Assembly: GCA_005281725.1 (NCBI GenBank)
Contig: SSBO01000001.1
Coordinates: 4,448,399-4,512,398, forward strand
DNA from: Wuchereria bancrofti
Lineage: Eukaryota; Nematoda; Chromadorea; Rhabditida; Onchocercidae
Length of the DNA stretch: 64,000 bases
Direction of reading: 5' to 3'
Positions 1 to 14,500 of the stretch are shown one piece after another. The notes beneath the pieces were generated by a model. That model had not been told where the DNA came from. It worked only from the letters and a program-made list of their open reading frames with translations, and did not search any database. The position numbers and the translations under genes are program-made. The first letter of the stretch is position 1. The number at the start of each line of letters is the position of its first letter.

Positions 1-3000
1 TTTACATGTTTTGAATTTGAGTCGTAATTATTTATGGAATTGGAATGAAGTTTGTCTAGCCTTGAATCAGCTATCGTCGTTACAGACAGTTGATTTATCG
101 TATAACTGGTTCTCCAAGTTATCTCACACTGGTCAGTGTGTATTCAACAAACTGCAGCACCTCAATTTATCGTTTAATCAAGTGAGTTACCGCCACTTAT
201 AGTTAATCGTTTCTCGAGTTCCATCACAACTGTATTTCTGACATTTGACTTTTAAAGATTTGATTTTTTATTTGTCAGTAGCAGTTTGCCAGCAGATAGC
301 GATAGATTCTTGTAATTTCAAATTAACATTTAACTTATATCAGCTTCAAGTCGATATGAGTGGAGAAAATAACCATATTTTAAAAATAACCAGTTTATAA
401 TTTGATTTCCGTTTATCTCGTATGCTCATAATTCTGAACCCTTGTGACTTTTTATTTGACTTTTCGCTCCACTCTCAAGTCTTTTATAATCACTCTTTCT
501 GGAATTTAGTCTCACTTTAATTTCAAATATCAGTTTGATCTCAAGTACTCGAAATACTAGAAAACAAATAAACTATCAGTTTTGCAGGTTTCGGAGTTGA
601 CTGTAGTGCCAAATGCAATAATGCTGGATCTTTCTTCGAATGGATTAACTCGAATTTATGGTGAATGGCCACTTTCGTTAGAATATTTAGATTTATCAAA
701 TAATCCTGCAATGGAACGATTTCCCTCACTTTCGTTAGCCCCTCAATTATTTGATTTGAATATGGACAATTGTGGATTAACAGTTTTGCCGTTATCCATT
801 TCACCGAATTTGCGACATCTGTCATTGCAATATAATAGATTAACTTTTATTGATTTCGATTCAGTTAACTTACCTTCACTGCATAAGGTCTGTTTGCTTC
901 TGTATTTAAGATATTTTATTGATGCAAAGGGTAGAAATACAATCTCCATTTTATTTCACCCACTAAATTCTATCAAAATTAAATAATTTTATTTTCTAGT
1001 TTTCTTATTCTTATTACACTCTGAGTATTTTTTTTTTTCTGAATATATTTTTTCTTTACATTTTTCACACGAAGAGCATGTTGAACTGTTGCTTTGTTTT
1101 GAATTCATCGTGAAGAGATAACGTCCTTGGTTTTTGTTTTAATCATATTCAAATATATTTATTTTGTGCGCAGTTTTGTATCATGAGAGCGCAAGCTTTC
1201 ATGTATTTTAATTCTAGGGATTTTCTCAGGTATTTCTGCCTTTGACGCTTTTAGATTCGGTCCCTTTAAATAAGTCATTTTTCTAATTAACTAAAAGAAA
1301 CAATCTCATTAATTTTTTGAATTGCATTTATATTATGGACGTTATAATTGTTTCAAATTTTTCAGTTAAGCGAAATTTTTGTAGTATCTAGATCTATAAT
1401 TATATAATGTTCCGTAATATTTTATTTCAGTTGGATTTGAGGAACAGCTTTCAGTTATACAGCATTACTGGTATGCTACCAATCAGAGTGAGGGATTTTC
1501 GCTTGACAAATGCACCAGTGAGATATCTGCCGTCAGATTTCTTCTTAAGGTTAGAAAATTAATAAGATATTGAACTTTTGCCTTCCATACTTGAACCTGT
1601 TCTTACTGACTCATTGCTATCACCAGGATAGTTTGATTTTCCAGTAGGTTCCTTATTCTCTTCTAAAAATATTCCTTGCAATGGAATTTAATGGTATGTT
1701 TAGATCAAATTCTGCAAAGTTTTCTAGTGAAGAATGATAAAGAGTTTCATAGTAACATTTGTTTTTTCAGAGCAAAAAATCTTCGTTTTACTGAGATGAT
1801 GCCAAATAATTGGAGCTGTGATAATTGTCTCAGTAAGTGGACGAAAATGCTACCTTTCAAACTGCGGCCACATATGGACTGTGCAGATGATTTGCCTGAT
1901 AACTGCTCCATAGGTTTGTTATTCTTAGCAGTAATAACAAATATAAATTTAAGTTAAAAATGCTCTCCATGTTCCGTAACTTTTTTACATGCTTTCATAG
2001 TGATTCATGAACGGAAAACATTGGTTGGCAGATAACGATGACTGATATTAATTGCTGAGGAAAACAAATCCGGTAGTGCATTGGACATATTCGGAAGCTG
2101 GTCATTACGTTTGAAAATTCTGTGAAATTATTAAAATACCGAGAACGATTGGAAGAATCTGGTGTACTCAAAATCCGCTTTTGATTTCTATCTTTTGAAC
2201 TCTCTGGAAAAAGCATATGTTTTCAGGTATTTCAAAACGAGTTGAGCAAGGTGCTAAATATATTTTAAGAGTTCCTTATGCAGAATCAGCAATTTTGCCA
2301 TGTGATGCATATGGTGAGCTACCACTGTTCATTAAATGGTGGTTAGTTAGACCCAAAATATTGATCGGGAGTTATAATTTTGAAAATCAAGTTATTGTAA
2401 TGAACTGGACTCGGAATGGTACATATAAAATTATTCCTGGTGGACTCCTTTTTATCAACGTTGCTAGAAAAGAATTGGTTGAGCGATATAGATGTGATGT
2501 GTCGAATTCAAAAGTAGGCTTTTTATTCAGAGCTACTTTATTGACTTGGACAGATATTTTTCAAATTATTTTTTCTTTGAAAAATGGTTCATCTATTACT
2601 GAGTAGAAACCGAACGTTTTTTAAGTTCATCTTGACATATATTAATATTTCTAGAATTAAAGTAAAATGAAGCTCATTTACATCGTTCTCTTAGATTATT
2701 ATTCAGTGAAGAATCTTTATAATCGTTTTTAGGTTTAATTATATTAAGGCAATTATTCATTCTCACACATATTAAGGCTTTTCGCTACCAGTTGTAAATT
2801 ACGTATGAAATAAACTAAAATATGCACAAATAAATCGATCACTTGAATTTTATTGATTCCGCCGCAGATGAGTTTTGTAGGGAAATGCTTCACAAATAGT
2901 ACACTTCCGTTTGGATTATTCAAGTTGGTTCCATTTGGAGATGGTGAAATCAGTGTTTTGGGGCAGTATTCTGGCTGCAATGATTACTTGTGGTATTACT

Positions 3001-5288
3001 TTCATGTTCAATTTACTTTGGATCACTTGTCGACAAATTGGTTTATGGTGGATAAAAAGAATTGGTGAGCAGAAATATTTCTCTTCCACTTGTAATTTTA
3101 ATGGAATTATTACTTCATCCTTAGAATAATAACACTCTGTTTTGTTGCTTATATTATATATTACATAAACCTAATTGCAGATCGAAATTCACATGTTCGT
3201 GAAATGGTTGCTGCTGTAGAAAGATATCGACAGCGACAAATGTCTACGCTTTCTGATACATATCATAAGAAATTGGAGCAAATACGAGACAATTATCGCC
3301 AACAAGTAATTATTTGATTCATAAATTGTGAGGTTTTTTAATCTTATTATAACATTAAAAATCAATAGTTTAGAGATAGTTTCACTTGATGTTTGGTGTT
3401 TTCCATCTCGGTTTTATGATATGTATGTTTTATGAAGTAATTTCATAAAGAGGTTATGGTCATTATGTGAAATGGATATCATAGGTTGACCAGTTATGCT
3501 CCTCCTATACATCACAATCAGAGAGATTTCGTGATTATCGAGCAGCACAAATGGAAAGCATGAATCAGCATTTGGAAAATATACGTGACAATTACAATCA
3601 GCAGGTAAGAATAAGTTACTTGTTATTCTTGTGAGGAAAATGAATTTTTAATTTAAACCTGTTTTTTCTGTAATTACTATATGTGTTATTTAATATCAAA
3701 ATAAGAACTGACATACTTTGAATTACTACTCTTTTTCTTGTTTCCAAAGACTGTAACGTTTTATTTGCTGGTTTAGCTCTTTGCTATTGATCATAAATTC
3801 AATTAAGTAGAATTAATTCCTTTATGAGAAGAATCTCTCCTCAACGATTTGGTAGATCGCATATTTATTTGCTGATTAAACAGTTTTTGTAGATAGGTTC
3901 AACTTCATCTATGAACTCAACAACTTATACTTTGACAAACTCCCATGCCCAATTTTGAATCGTGCCTTCTCTGTTCTATTGAAACTTTTTGTAACATTGA
4001 TAATCATGCATATCCCTGACGTGTCGTACTGAAAAGTTGGCGTATAATGTGTTACAGTAAATTCTTTATTTACAGATGTGTAAACTGCGAGATTACGGTT
4101 CGAAACGAGTTGAACAGCTTTGGGAGGGCTATGAGCGTCAAGTAAATCGTCTGAGAATGTTTTCCTTGCACCAACGTTTGGGTTTGATGCGTAAATACAA
4201 AGTGAAACAACAATATTTGAATAAGCTTGTGGCGAAATTTGCTGATAATCCTTCTCAATCATTTATGAAACCAGTAAGTTCCATGAAACTAGTCTCAGGC
4301 ATTTACGAAGCCAATAAACTTTTATATACTTATGTAATAAAACATTGTATACTGAGCTGTGTTTGACTTTGTGCGAATTACTTTTATGTTTCGATTTTTT
4401 TCATTATATGCATGCAAGAATCGGTGAAATCGAACAGCTGGTGGTTTATTTTTCCTTTTCTGATTGTAGTTTAAATCTCTGAGTGATGGTTGAATTTTAC
4501 TCGATACACTTGATTCAGTCGTAGCCAGTATAGAAATTTTTTTGTAATATAAAAATATTATATCGCTTAATATTGTTTTTTGTTTTTGAAAATTACAAAA
4601 TTGTGGAAGTGAGAAACGTGAAAATTTTAAGTATGGCAAATTACTCTACAGATTTTCGGCCTTTTCACTGAGGGACCTCGTGGAATCCACTTTTCTATTT
4701 ATGGAATAACAAAACTTACTTGTTTTCTTTTCCTATTTTTATAGCATCCAGAAGTTATCTTGACGGATTCAGTGCGTCATTTAGAAATACAAACGCAGCG
4801 ACGAATTGGGTCATTCCATTCCCTTCCGGAATATATATTACGCGAGGATGACATTTCAGGAACTTTACGTTCCGAAATCCAGGAGTTTCGTGGTCAAAAA
4901 TTATTTATGTGGGATGTTTGTGATGTTAATCACGATATACCTTGCTGTTCGAAACAGATTCAGGTAAATGGTTTAATTGATGATGATAATTTGTTATAAT
5001 TTTTAAAATGAGTGAGAGTCGTGGTTTGCAAATGGATGTACTAGATTTAGCCATTTTACATTTGAAACAAGTAGTCATTCTCTTCATATTTGTAGTGAAA
5101 TAAGCATCATAATTAGGAAGAATATAATTTTATTGTAGGGTAGAAGAAGATCAGACATGTCGAAGGTAGCGATACTTCGTCAGCGATATTCGCTGTCAAA
5201 TGTAGATAGTGAGAAAGATTACGAGACTCTGAACCTCAGCGATGAAAGTGAACTTTTGCATAATGATGGCAGCACTCTTTTCAAATAA
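1..5288 (+). CDS. LRR/Ig single-pass transmembrane protein, 5' partial
   Basis: Eleven exons in one frame: <1-181, 588-887, 1431-1549, 1771-1913, 2227-2513, 2881-3064, 3181-3305, 3485-3604, 4076-4273, 4745-4963, 5139-5288 (stop TAA 5286-5288); 674 residues are visible and the start is upstream of the window. Seen in order: leucine-rich repeats with the LxxLxLSxN pattern (LQTVDLSYN, LQHLNLSFN, IMLDLSSNGL, LEYLDLSNN); a cysteine-rich LRR cap in exon 4 (NNWSCDNCLSKW...DC...NC); an Ig-like domain in exon 5 (C...W...YRCDVS, with NxT/NxS sites); a hydrophobic helix in exon 6 (SILAAMITCGITFMF) followed by basic residues; then a cytoplasmic tail of about 290 residues rich in Q, R and Y. This is the LRR-Ig arrangement of LRIG, LINGO and nematode IGLR receptors; the ligand is unknown. 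An AATAAA overlaps the stop at 5287-5292. Family is confident, ortholog is not. Confidence 0.85.
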
Positions 5289-8240
5289 TAAACCTAGATG
5301 CTTTCATTTCTATCCTTATTTTTAGTTTTATAAATATATGATTAGCAATTTACATTTTTTATTCAGTGTAAATTTCTTCTACCTTTTCCGATTGATGGAT
5401 CTATTCTAAGGCTGAAATGGATTACATTAGAAAGTTGTTTCCTTTATCCATGACCAATTACAAAAGTTTTTTGGTAAAATTTTTTTGATAACATATTGTA
5501 GTTACAGGTCGTTCTTATATATTATACTCTTATGCAGACTGTTTTGTTAGACATATAGGTTTATATTGTTTCATCTTATTAAAATAAAAAAAGATTTAAC
5601 GGGGTACTACTCGTGACGCGAATTAGCACTGTGAACTTAGTGTATCTTGATTTTGCCTAGACACTGGATCAGAAAACTTACGATTTTCGAATTGTTTTAC
5701 ATATGTTACTTTCAAACCTTCTTTAAAATATTTAGTTATAAAACGATCATTATTTTTTTATGCCTTTGAGCGATTACAATAATCAGTGCATGTTCTTATA
5801 ATGTTCATTTAGACGGTCTAAAAAATTAATATAGTTTGGAAGCATACGTGCACATTTGTAATTCTCAAATATCCTTTCATCTTCAGAACTATTATTTCTT
5901 TTGGTCTATTCCACATGATGGGAATTTATTTGAACTGCTTCCTAATTTATTACTCGAGATATCAAAGAATATATGCAAAAAAAAAAGTATGGAATGTATG
6001 AGTGCATCCCATATGTCATTATATCGATCTACAAATACCATTACATCTCATTCCAATTATGGAAGGAGAAAATGGTTGTCAAGATGGTTTAGGTTAATTC
6101 AAGTGACAGTCCTGTGACAAAGATTTTGTACAAGTCGAGTGTTAATCTGACATTGGTACAATGAGAAGTGTGTCGGTATAAAGGGAACTGAACAGGAAAG
6201 ATCTTTATAAGGATAACGGGACTAAGTTTTGAATACTGCGGAAGAGAAAAGATGATAAGGAGTGAAGATATGAGGCGATAAATATGCCCATCGTTTATTT
6301 TTGATGGATACACTGTTCAACCATTCGCTTCATCTCACCATATTTTCTTTTTTAAGAGAAATGAAATCATTCAGTACAATTAATGCAGTATTTAGGAATA
6401 AGATCGGATCTAATTATTCATGAAGTGTTACGTGGACAATTCTTATGAGGTTTGTTGCTGCTGTTGTTGTTTACTTGACATATTCGAACGTCAAAAAGTC
6501 TTTACTTTTTAAACTTATAAAGTCAGTTGCTAAGCATTTCCGTAAAGAAAGAAAAAATATTTGGACTATAAACAGTTAATAAGAGAAAACTGTACTTAGT
6601 AAGGAGCAACGAATTTCCATCAATTAATGAATTAATTTCAATTGTTTCGCTTAATCTGTGATCAGTAACAGTTTATTTCCAGAGAAGAATTGAAAGAAAC
6701 AAACGGAATATTCAGGATGGTCATTATTCATTCCACTACTTTTCATGATGATTGTAAATGATGAAAATCTCATGAATTAACTGGAACATGGCTGACCTTC
6801 GTTGTGAACTTTCACCTTTCATGCTCTCTCGCTCACAATTAGTTCCACAATTGCACTACTAAATCAATTGACCTACATGATGAGTACTAGTTTTCTCAAG
6901 AACATCTTTTAACCACTGACTCATCTCTTGTGATTGATCCTGGCAGAGTTGCTTCTTCCAGTCTGTTACTCCTACGATCTCCTTCACATCTATACGTTTC
7001 CGTAATCTCATTCATCATTCATTATGCGCTCTTGAAATAAGATTCTAAATATTCGTTCTCCGATCTCCGATCGACACTGCCTTCCTGCCAATCTCTGCTC
7101 CACCTCAGCTGTCATTCATATATCTACTTCATATGTTAGAGCTAGTAGGATTGTAGTTTAAATGAATTCGCTATCTTTTCTTATTTAATGATTTATCAGC
7201 TTGTCTTATTCATTCGGAAACTGTCCTGTTTTCTTGATCTCTTCCATATCATCCATTAGAAGTAATATCCGAAATCTAATATATTCAGGAGTTTTTGAAG
7301 TGAATGCAAACCTGAATCTGTTTTTCATCCAGTTTATATATCTTTAAACTCGACGAAAATGTGATTTGCAAAGTCATCATTACTTCCCATTGTTGATAAG
7401 ATCATTTTTTCGTTCATGTTTATAAAAAGTATATAAAATGGCCTATGAATGAGCGTTCAGTTACAGGCATCAATATTTTGTGACGTTTTGTGATGCTTGA
7501 ATGTAACGGATCAGCAACAAAGTAGATTTTAAATAAAAAAGTTAGTGGGTCAGCATATTTCAGCATCCAGTGATACTTCTGTAGAATCTCTGATTTTATG
7601 ACAAGGTACTTCATCTCTTGAAAACAACTGTCATACCTCCAATTTTTTTTTTTTAAAAAAAAGCGGAAAATAGTAATTCTTTTTTATATTTCGAATTTAG
7701 CTTGTAAAACTGGAGTTAGCATGTGTTGTTGAAGATCATTTGAAATTATCATAAGCGCGTGTTTACATTAACTTTTAAAAGCTCGAAGATATGATTAGGG
7801 CTCTGCAAATCATTTGTTAGTATTCAAAAGCCAAACATCAGGTGACGAGGTAAGAGGCTTCATCTCGAACTCAAAGTTATATGGGTGATGAAGGGGATAG
7901 CTTTGACGCTGATTGGATGAATAGTTAGATAAATCTCTTCTCGAACTAACTCTTTTACGATTTAAATCCAAATGTTTCGGCGCTTATCCTCTGATCCAAA
8001 GTCATAAACTTTTTCGGGCAAACTGTTTCTAACTGATTAAATATTACTTCTTTTGCCAGCATTTTTCCAAGCAGGTGGTGTTATATCAGTATTATTCCAT
8101 CATTTGTAATTTAGATATTTTGAACTTCGGGAGAAGCTCAGTAAAATTCGAGTTTTTCCGAGTATGTTAATTTCATCATAAATTTTATTAGTTTGTTTAA
8201 ATTTTAGTTTTAATCTACCGCTCATCTCTAATAAAACAAA
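5289..8240. other. intergenic region, nothing recognised
   Basis: About 2.95 kb of AT-rich sequence follows the receptor stop. I see no exon chain with consistent splice phases and no tRNA or structured RNA. Short ORFs on both strands here have no family signature. It probably holds the receptor 3' UTR (a further AATAAA lies near 5583) and the promoter or 5' introns of the downstream RhoGEF. Confidence 0.5.
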
Positions 8241-8335
8241 TAAATTGAATTCAAACAACCTGAGAAATGAACTATATTTTCTCAAGCATGTAAAAAAAAG
8301 TAATTATTCACGAAAGTCGAGAATCAATCACATCG
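8190..8335 (+). other. candidate upstream exon of the RhoGEF gene
   Basis: An open frame ends at a GTAAAC donor after 8335 in phase 1, exactly the phase needed by the first firm RhoGEF exon at 8528. The encoded stretch is basic (KKSNYSRKSRINHI). No ATG is obvious in frame and its left boundary is a guess (an ATTTTAG acceptor lies near 8203). It may be an internal exon or chance. Confidence 0.25.
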
Positions 8336-8527
8336 GTAAACAAAACTGTGATTACACTTCTCTTCAGAACAGTGCAATCATTGGGGAATGTTCATCACCT
8401 GAGTTGCTGTATGTTATGCAGTCTTTGGTTAAAATTAGGTTTAGTTGCTTGAAATTGAAACATTTCTTACTGCCTTGAATGAAACTATCTGATATAGCCT
8501 TAACAAATGAATTCTTCATTATTTCAG

Positions 8528-11500
8528 CTGCAAAAGTTTTGCTTAAACGGAGAGAGGGTGGGAAATCCGATCAGGTGGACGTTAATTCCTTCCTAGATTC
8601 GGCAGGTATAATGGAGAAGTCCGGAATTACAGAGAATGAAGCAGATGAGTCGGATTCCTTGTCTGATGATTCTAACTATCACAAACCGTTGCGCAGAAGG
8701 AGAAGTGCAACTGTGTCACCTGCAGCAGGAACTCGTTTCAGGCATCACTCCAAAAGCAGGTTTAATTTCCATTATCAGTACAGGCTTTCCGGAAAACTGT
8801 GCACAACTGTGAAAATATTGGAATACTTAGAAATGATTTTCAGTACTTTCCAGCGCCCGTATTTGGCCTTATACTTGTATTGTTATTCACATTTAAAAAT
8901 TGAGTATATTTCATAAAATTATAACTTCAAAGCATTTCCAATTTCGGTTTAATCATTTCATCACCATATTAAAATGGACAGAGATTGAATAATTTATATG
9001 AAGTAGAACCTAATGTCTCATAAGTTTAGGATATACATCCTAATTCTGCAACTTTTGCGCAAAATAGGCTCTTTGTTAAGGACATAGATCTAAGTTCGGA
9101 ACAAAAAAAGTTGTAGCCATACTAGCTGCATGAGCTGACTTTAATTTTATACTAGTTAACCCAACAAAATGAAATTTTGATCTGGCAAAAATAATGTTAT
9201 ACTTGCAATTATATAGACTTCGCAGTAATGTTGCGTAGTTGTGGTAATTTTTTGCATAAACAATTTATTGCGGAAAACTTTTTGATATTAATAAATGTTA
9301 GAATCATCATAATCCTGAAAGAAATGCCCTTTTAAGGATCATTAACTCTACCAAAACTAAGTATAATCATGGCAGAATATTTTTTAAGAAGTTGCATCAT
9401 TTGGTGTTGACAGGAATTAGAGAATTTTATTATTAAAATGAATAAATTTATTTAGACGACGTTCTGAAATGAATTTGATATCGCCCAAACAGGCTCCATC
9501 GCTAAGACGACCTGACGGATCACGTATGATTATGAAATTTTCGGGAAAATGCTAACGCAAAGTAAAAAATTTTAAAAAAGCAATGATGCTTGTAATTATC
9601 ATCCATTCACATTGTCTGGTTAGCACTATTTTTTCTTAGGCTAACAAGATTATAAAGAACGAAATGAATCATTCCATTGAACTTTAAGTTATTTTTTGAT
9701 TCAGATATATCGCGAAGATATGAAGACAAAGATAGTTTACGGAAAACAAACAGTATGCCAAGCTTTGAGAAAACACAACAAGTATACATTTATACATTCT
9801 TAAGTATCTTTTACCTTACTCCCGAAACTTTCCTAAAACAAAGCATTTCCTAGAATCAATGATATTATATGATGTTTTGCGTTTCACTTTGCTTCCCTGT
9901 CAAGACATGAGAAATATTGCTATAAGTTATGGGAATATTGCGCTAGGCTTTTTCAGGCACACGTAGAGGCTATACGCCAACTTCTGGACTTATTCCCGAT
10001 CTCTCCCCGTAATCAGAGTTCAAGTGCACATGAGGTGAGTGAGTTGGAAAGTCGGAAATTGTTGTCTCATCAAATGGAACAAGGAAATAGATACATTCAA
10101 GAAAACAGGAGCAAAACATCTAAACAAGTAGAGAAATTATTATATGAATAAGGAATGTTAAAATTTTGATGAAAATTTGTCAAAATATCTAGAACCATTA
10201 GTAGTTTTTAACTTGTCTTCTTTGTTATATTCAAATTATGTCACTGAAACATACAAGAAAAGTCATTTAAGGTCTGGCAGCCTCATCGGCAGAATTTAGT
10301 GCTGAAAATGGACGAAACAGAATCTGAAGATGATATCATCAATACAGACATCGAAGAATTGCGTGATGCTGCTCAAAGTATTCAGTCATTACAACGTGTT
10401 CTGAAGGTTCCACCGGAATCAACGAATATAAACGGTATTTTTTTATATTAATCAGTGATTGCAAATAGTTGGAAAATATTATTTAAAGAAATAAATAACC
10501 AAACATTTATTGAACTATCTGACAGTTATTTCTTTATGCCCAAATTAATCATTGTTGAATTTGAAATTTGCACTTTTCGCAAGTCTTCATTGAATTAAAA
10601 CATTAACACATTTGATTTATTGAAGCCAAATACTTTCTTTCGTATTCAGGAGAAGCTTCTGAGCCTTGCTTTAATCATAGCTCACTTAACCCGGTAGGAT
10701 GAAACCATTAGTGAACTAATTCTGCAATAAGCTGTAACCTGCACTTCTCCAATTCTACTTGTGTCTTTCTTCAAACCGCTTTTTTCCCCTTAATTAATCA
10801 TAATGTGCACACTGTGTTTATTACATCCATTCTCATCCCATCCAACCATAATAATTAATTAGGTTATTTTTCTTATTGTGATTTCTATTTCTTTCCAGTC
10901 GAAATAGTTGATAGGCGAACCGATTGTCCAGTGGAGGGAGATTCTAGCTCGGAAAGTCTTCGTCAATCCGGGATTGCGTCACGGTTAGGTGGACATCCGC
11001 GTGGCGTTATCCAGTTTCTTCCATCTGCGAAACAGACTGAATTTTTCCCGACAGTGGACACGTACGACACGTATAACAGAAATAAGACAATAGACAAAAA
11101 AAGTTTATTACGACGGAAAACTTCTCTTCCAGAAATATATGATCAGGTTCTATTAGACTTTTGCTTTAACATTTTGAGAAATTGCTCTTAATTTTATCAC
11201 TTAATTGAAGTTGGTCTAACTGTGACTCAACAAATAGTGATTGGAAGTCTCTCATTGTAAGCATACTTGAAGCAATTCCTTCATTTATTTCAGGTATGTA
11301 ATTCTAGTGATATTATTGGGCCGATAGCAATGAAGTAAACTTTTGTTCTGTCACTTCTAAATATTTATTTATTATATTCTGTGATGAATAATACTTCGAG
11401 AAGTATTTTTCAAATGGGATTTTTGATGAATCCAATTCAGCGCAAGGTTTCCTGTCCGCTGATAAAATAGCTGACGTCTTATCTATTTTAGGAGGGAGAT

Positions 11501-14500
11501 TTTTTTGTTCTCCATCAATCAGACCTACAACATTGATGTCACACATTTTTAGCAATACTTGCAAGAGTAGTCGATGGTCGTTTCGTAGTGGTACTCCAAA
11601 TCTTCAATATTCATCGAAAAATGCTGAACTTATTGAACAAAAATCACCTATGGACTCACTAACTGGTGTTAGTCGGTTCTCAAAACTACTGAAATCATTG
11701 CGCTCCTCCAGACAAAATTCACCGGAACCTCAAACATCCAACTCATGGTAAAATTTCATAGAATCTTATAATTTACATACTTAGTTTCAAGTTTTAAGAA
11801 AAGAAGAATTGAATTTCGAGTGGAATTACTCTTTGTTTTAATTTAACTTAATTATAAAAATATTGCATAGAGGATGTACGAGTTGCTGTCAATTATTCGA
11901 TGGTCTGTTTTTCCTCCAGTTATAAATAGTTGAAGTATTTGAATCGTATCTTCTGTTTCTTGAAGACAACAAGTTTCGCATGAGAAAGGATTCATCGAAT
12001 TCCAAGGAATTGAATTGCAGGAATCCTTTGATTTATACAAAAACTTCCAGTGGTTTAACTAATCCAATGATGCAAGCCGATTTATTACTTTGGAGCAAAC
12101 GTTCCCGAGCATCGATTCGAAGACATAATGATGTCCGCAATATGGCTATTAGAGAACTTTGTGATACTGAAAAAACCTTTGTTGAAGACTTGGAATATCT
12201 TACTCAGGTTACACATGAATTTGGCCATTGGTTCATTGATAGTTTAAAGTTTAAATCAGAACTCCGGCTTTGCATTCATAAGAATATTTCAAAAGATAAA
12301 AAACCTCCCGAACACTTCTTTTCCTTATTTTAAACGATTTTAGTTATGACTAAAGTGTCATTCTAACGACAGTATGTGATAAGCTTTTTTCTATGCCTAC
12401 TTTTACTAGCACTCATGCGGTTTTTATTCATTATAGAAGTATATGCGACCTCTACGACAACCACTGGAGTGTACGTTGATAGATCCCATTCTAGCTGATA
12501 AAATTTTCTACAAAGTTCCAGAAATCCTAATTCACCATCAGGTTGTTTCTTCTGAAGTAGTTCTTATCATTTCAGTCTTGCTGTTTCGTCTTTACTCATT
12601 TCGGTCATTTCCTGGCATCTTAAATCATCGCTATCAGAAATGATAAGCCTTGCTATACAGCATCATGGATCATTTCCTCGAGGCTTGAAATTTGCAAGAG
12701 TTAACTTCTTTATGAACTTACGAATTTCATTATTTAATTATTGTAGGAATTCAAATCGTTATATACCTAATTTTTTATTTCTTGATACAGCCAACGTCTG
12801 AAAACGATTTCTCCTTTTTTCAATAAATCTGATATCAAAATATGGATCAAATTAGTTTTATATTTTTTTTTACAATGCAAAATTTCTTTTCTCAATTTTC
12901 AGCACTTTTTAGCAGCATTGTGTGATAGATTAGATGCATTTCAAACAGATACAAGAATCGGTGATGTGCTTCTTTCCCATGTATGTTAAAATAAATTAAG
13001 AAATGACAGCAAATTTCTGTTTTTTGTTTTCAAATATTTAAGCCTTGACAATAGTATATTACATAGTGAAATGTTATAATATCCATAGAAATAAATATTG
13101 AGAATTGAAAAATTATTATTCATTAATATTTAAAGATGGACTTTGAAAACTCTTTAATCAAGAAGCTTCTTAGTCCTTTTGACAGAACAACTGTTATGTT
13201 CTGTGAGCTGTACGTGCTGCTAACTACAGAAATAGTTATAAGCCCATCATTTTTCTGGATTAACTTGGATTGGAAGGAGTTAATCTAGGCGCGATAATCA
13301 GTTTTGGAACTTTTTGGAGAAAATTAGTTTATAAGGAATGACTACGATTAATTTCAGTTTCGAAAGCAATCAATGGTTGATACATACATTGCATTTGTTG
13401 ATAATTTCAAATTTTCTAAACAAAGTATAAAACAAGCACGTGAGCGTCCTGCATTCGAAAAGTATTATATGGTAATCTAAAATGTTCTTATAGTTAAAAA
13501 AAGGAAGGGTCAATTTTCAGTTTAAATGGTTCAATGTTTGCTGTTTCTACTTATTGCGCTTTTGCTACTTTAAAATCTGACCTACAGGTTTTGTCATTAT
13601 GTGGAAAAAGTGGAGACAAAAGCACCATTTGTATTGACAATTTAGCTAATAGACAAAATTCAACTAAATTTGACTCTATTTTTTATTTTTATTTTTCTTT
13701 TATTTATGCTCAATCCACGTTAGAGATTAGATCAGAACTTAGGGCTCAAATTCTTGTTAAATGAGAAAATTTCCAGCGATGTCGACGAGATCATCGGAAT
13801 AAACTGGACTTGGATTCCTTACTTATTTCACCCATACAGCGAGTTCCACGTTACGAATTAATTGTAAAGGTTGAAATTCTTATACTTTGAACATTTTATA
13901 ATTGACTCCTTGTAAATTTAAGTGTTCAGAAGATTGTGTGTTATCGATTTCTTTCGAACACTGAGTAAAGCAATCACATTTCATGTGAATGGGTCAAAAT
14001 GGATCGGTTCTAATATATGAATGGAATTTTCTTGAAAAACTCTTTGCAGCAAATAATCAAGCATACATCAGTGGAGCATGCTGATTATGATAGCTTATTG
14101 TTGGCTCAAAAATATATCCATGAACTAGCAACTAAAATTAATCGACAGAAAGAAGAAAGTGAAGAAATGGAGCAGCGACTACGTGAAATTGAAGCGATTG
14201 TTGATGGTCTTGATGATGTCAGTGTTAGCAATCTTTATTAATTTAACTGTTCGATATTAATCAAATTATTCTTCACTTATTATCCATTTTTGAGATTGAA
14301 TAATTTATAAGTGAATTTTGAGTTGGTTACAACTGGACGGTCTTTTAACCGTTATGATGTCGTGACGATTTTGGGTACAAAACAAAACAAACAGCGTTGT
14401 CTATTTCTAATGTCTGATCAGATTATCGTAACAAATGTAAGGCGAAAATCATCACCCTCGTAAGTATCAAATTATAATAGAAGGTAAAAAGTTTTATTTT

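Noticed and set aside
10650..10693. Small RhoGEF exon after CGTATTCAG
   Set aside because: It is 44 nt long and its inclusion breaks the frame. Joining 10434 directly to 10899 fits in phase.
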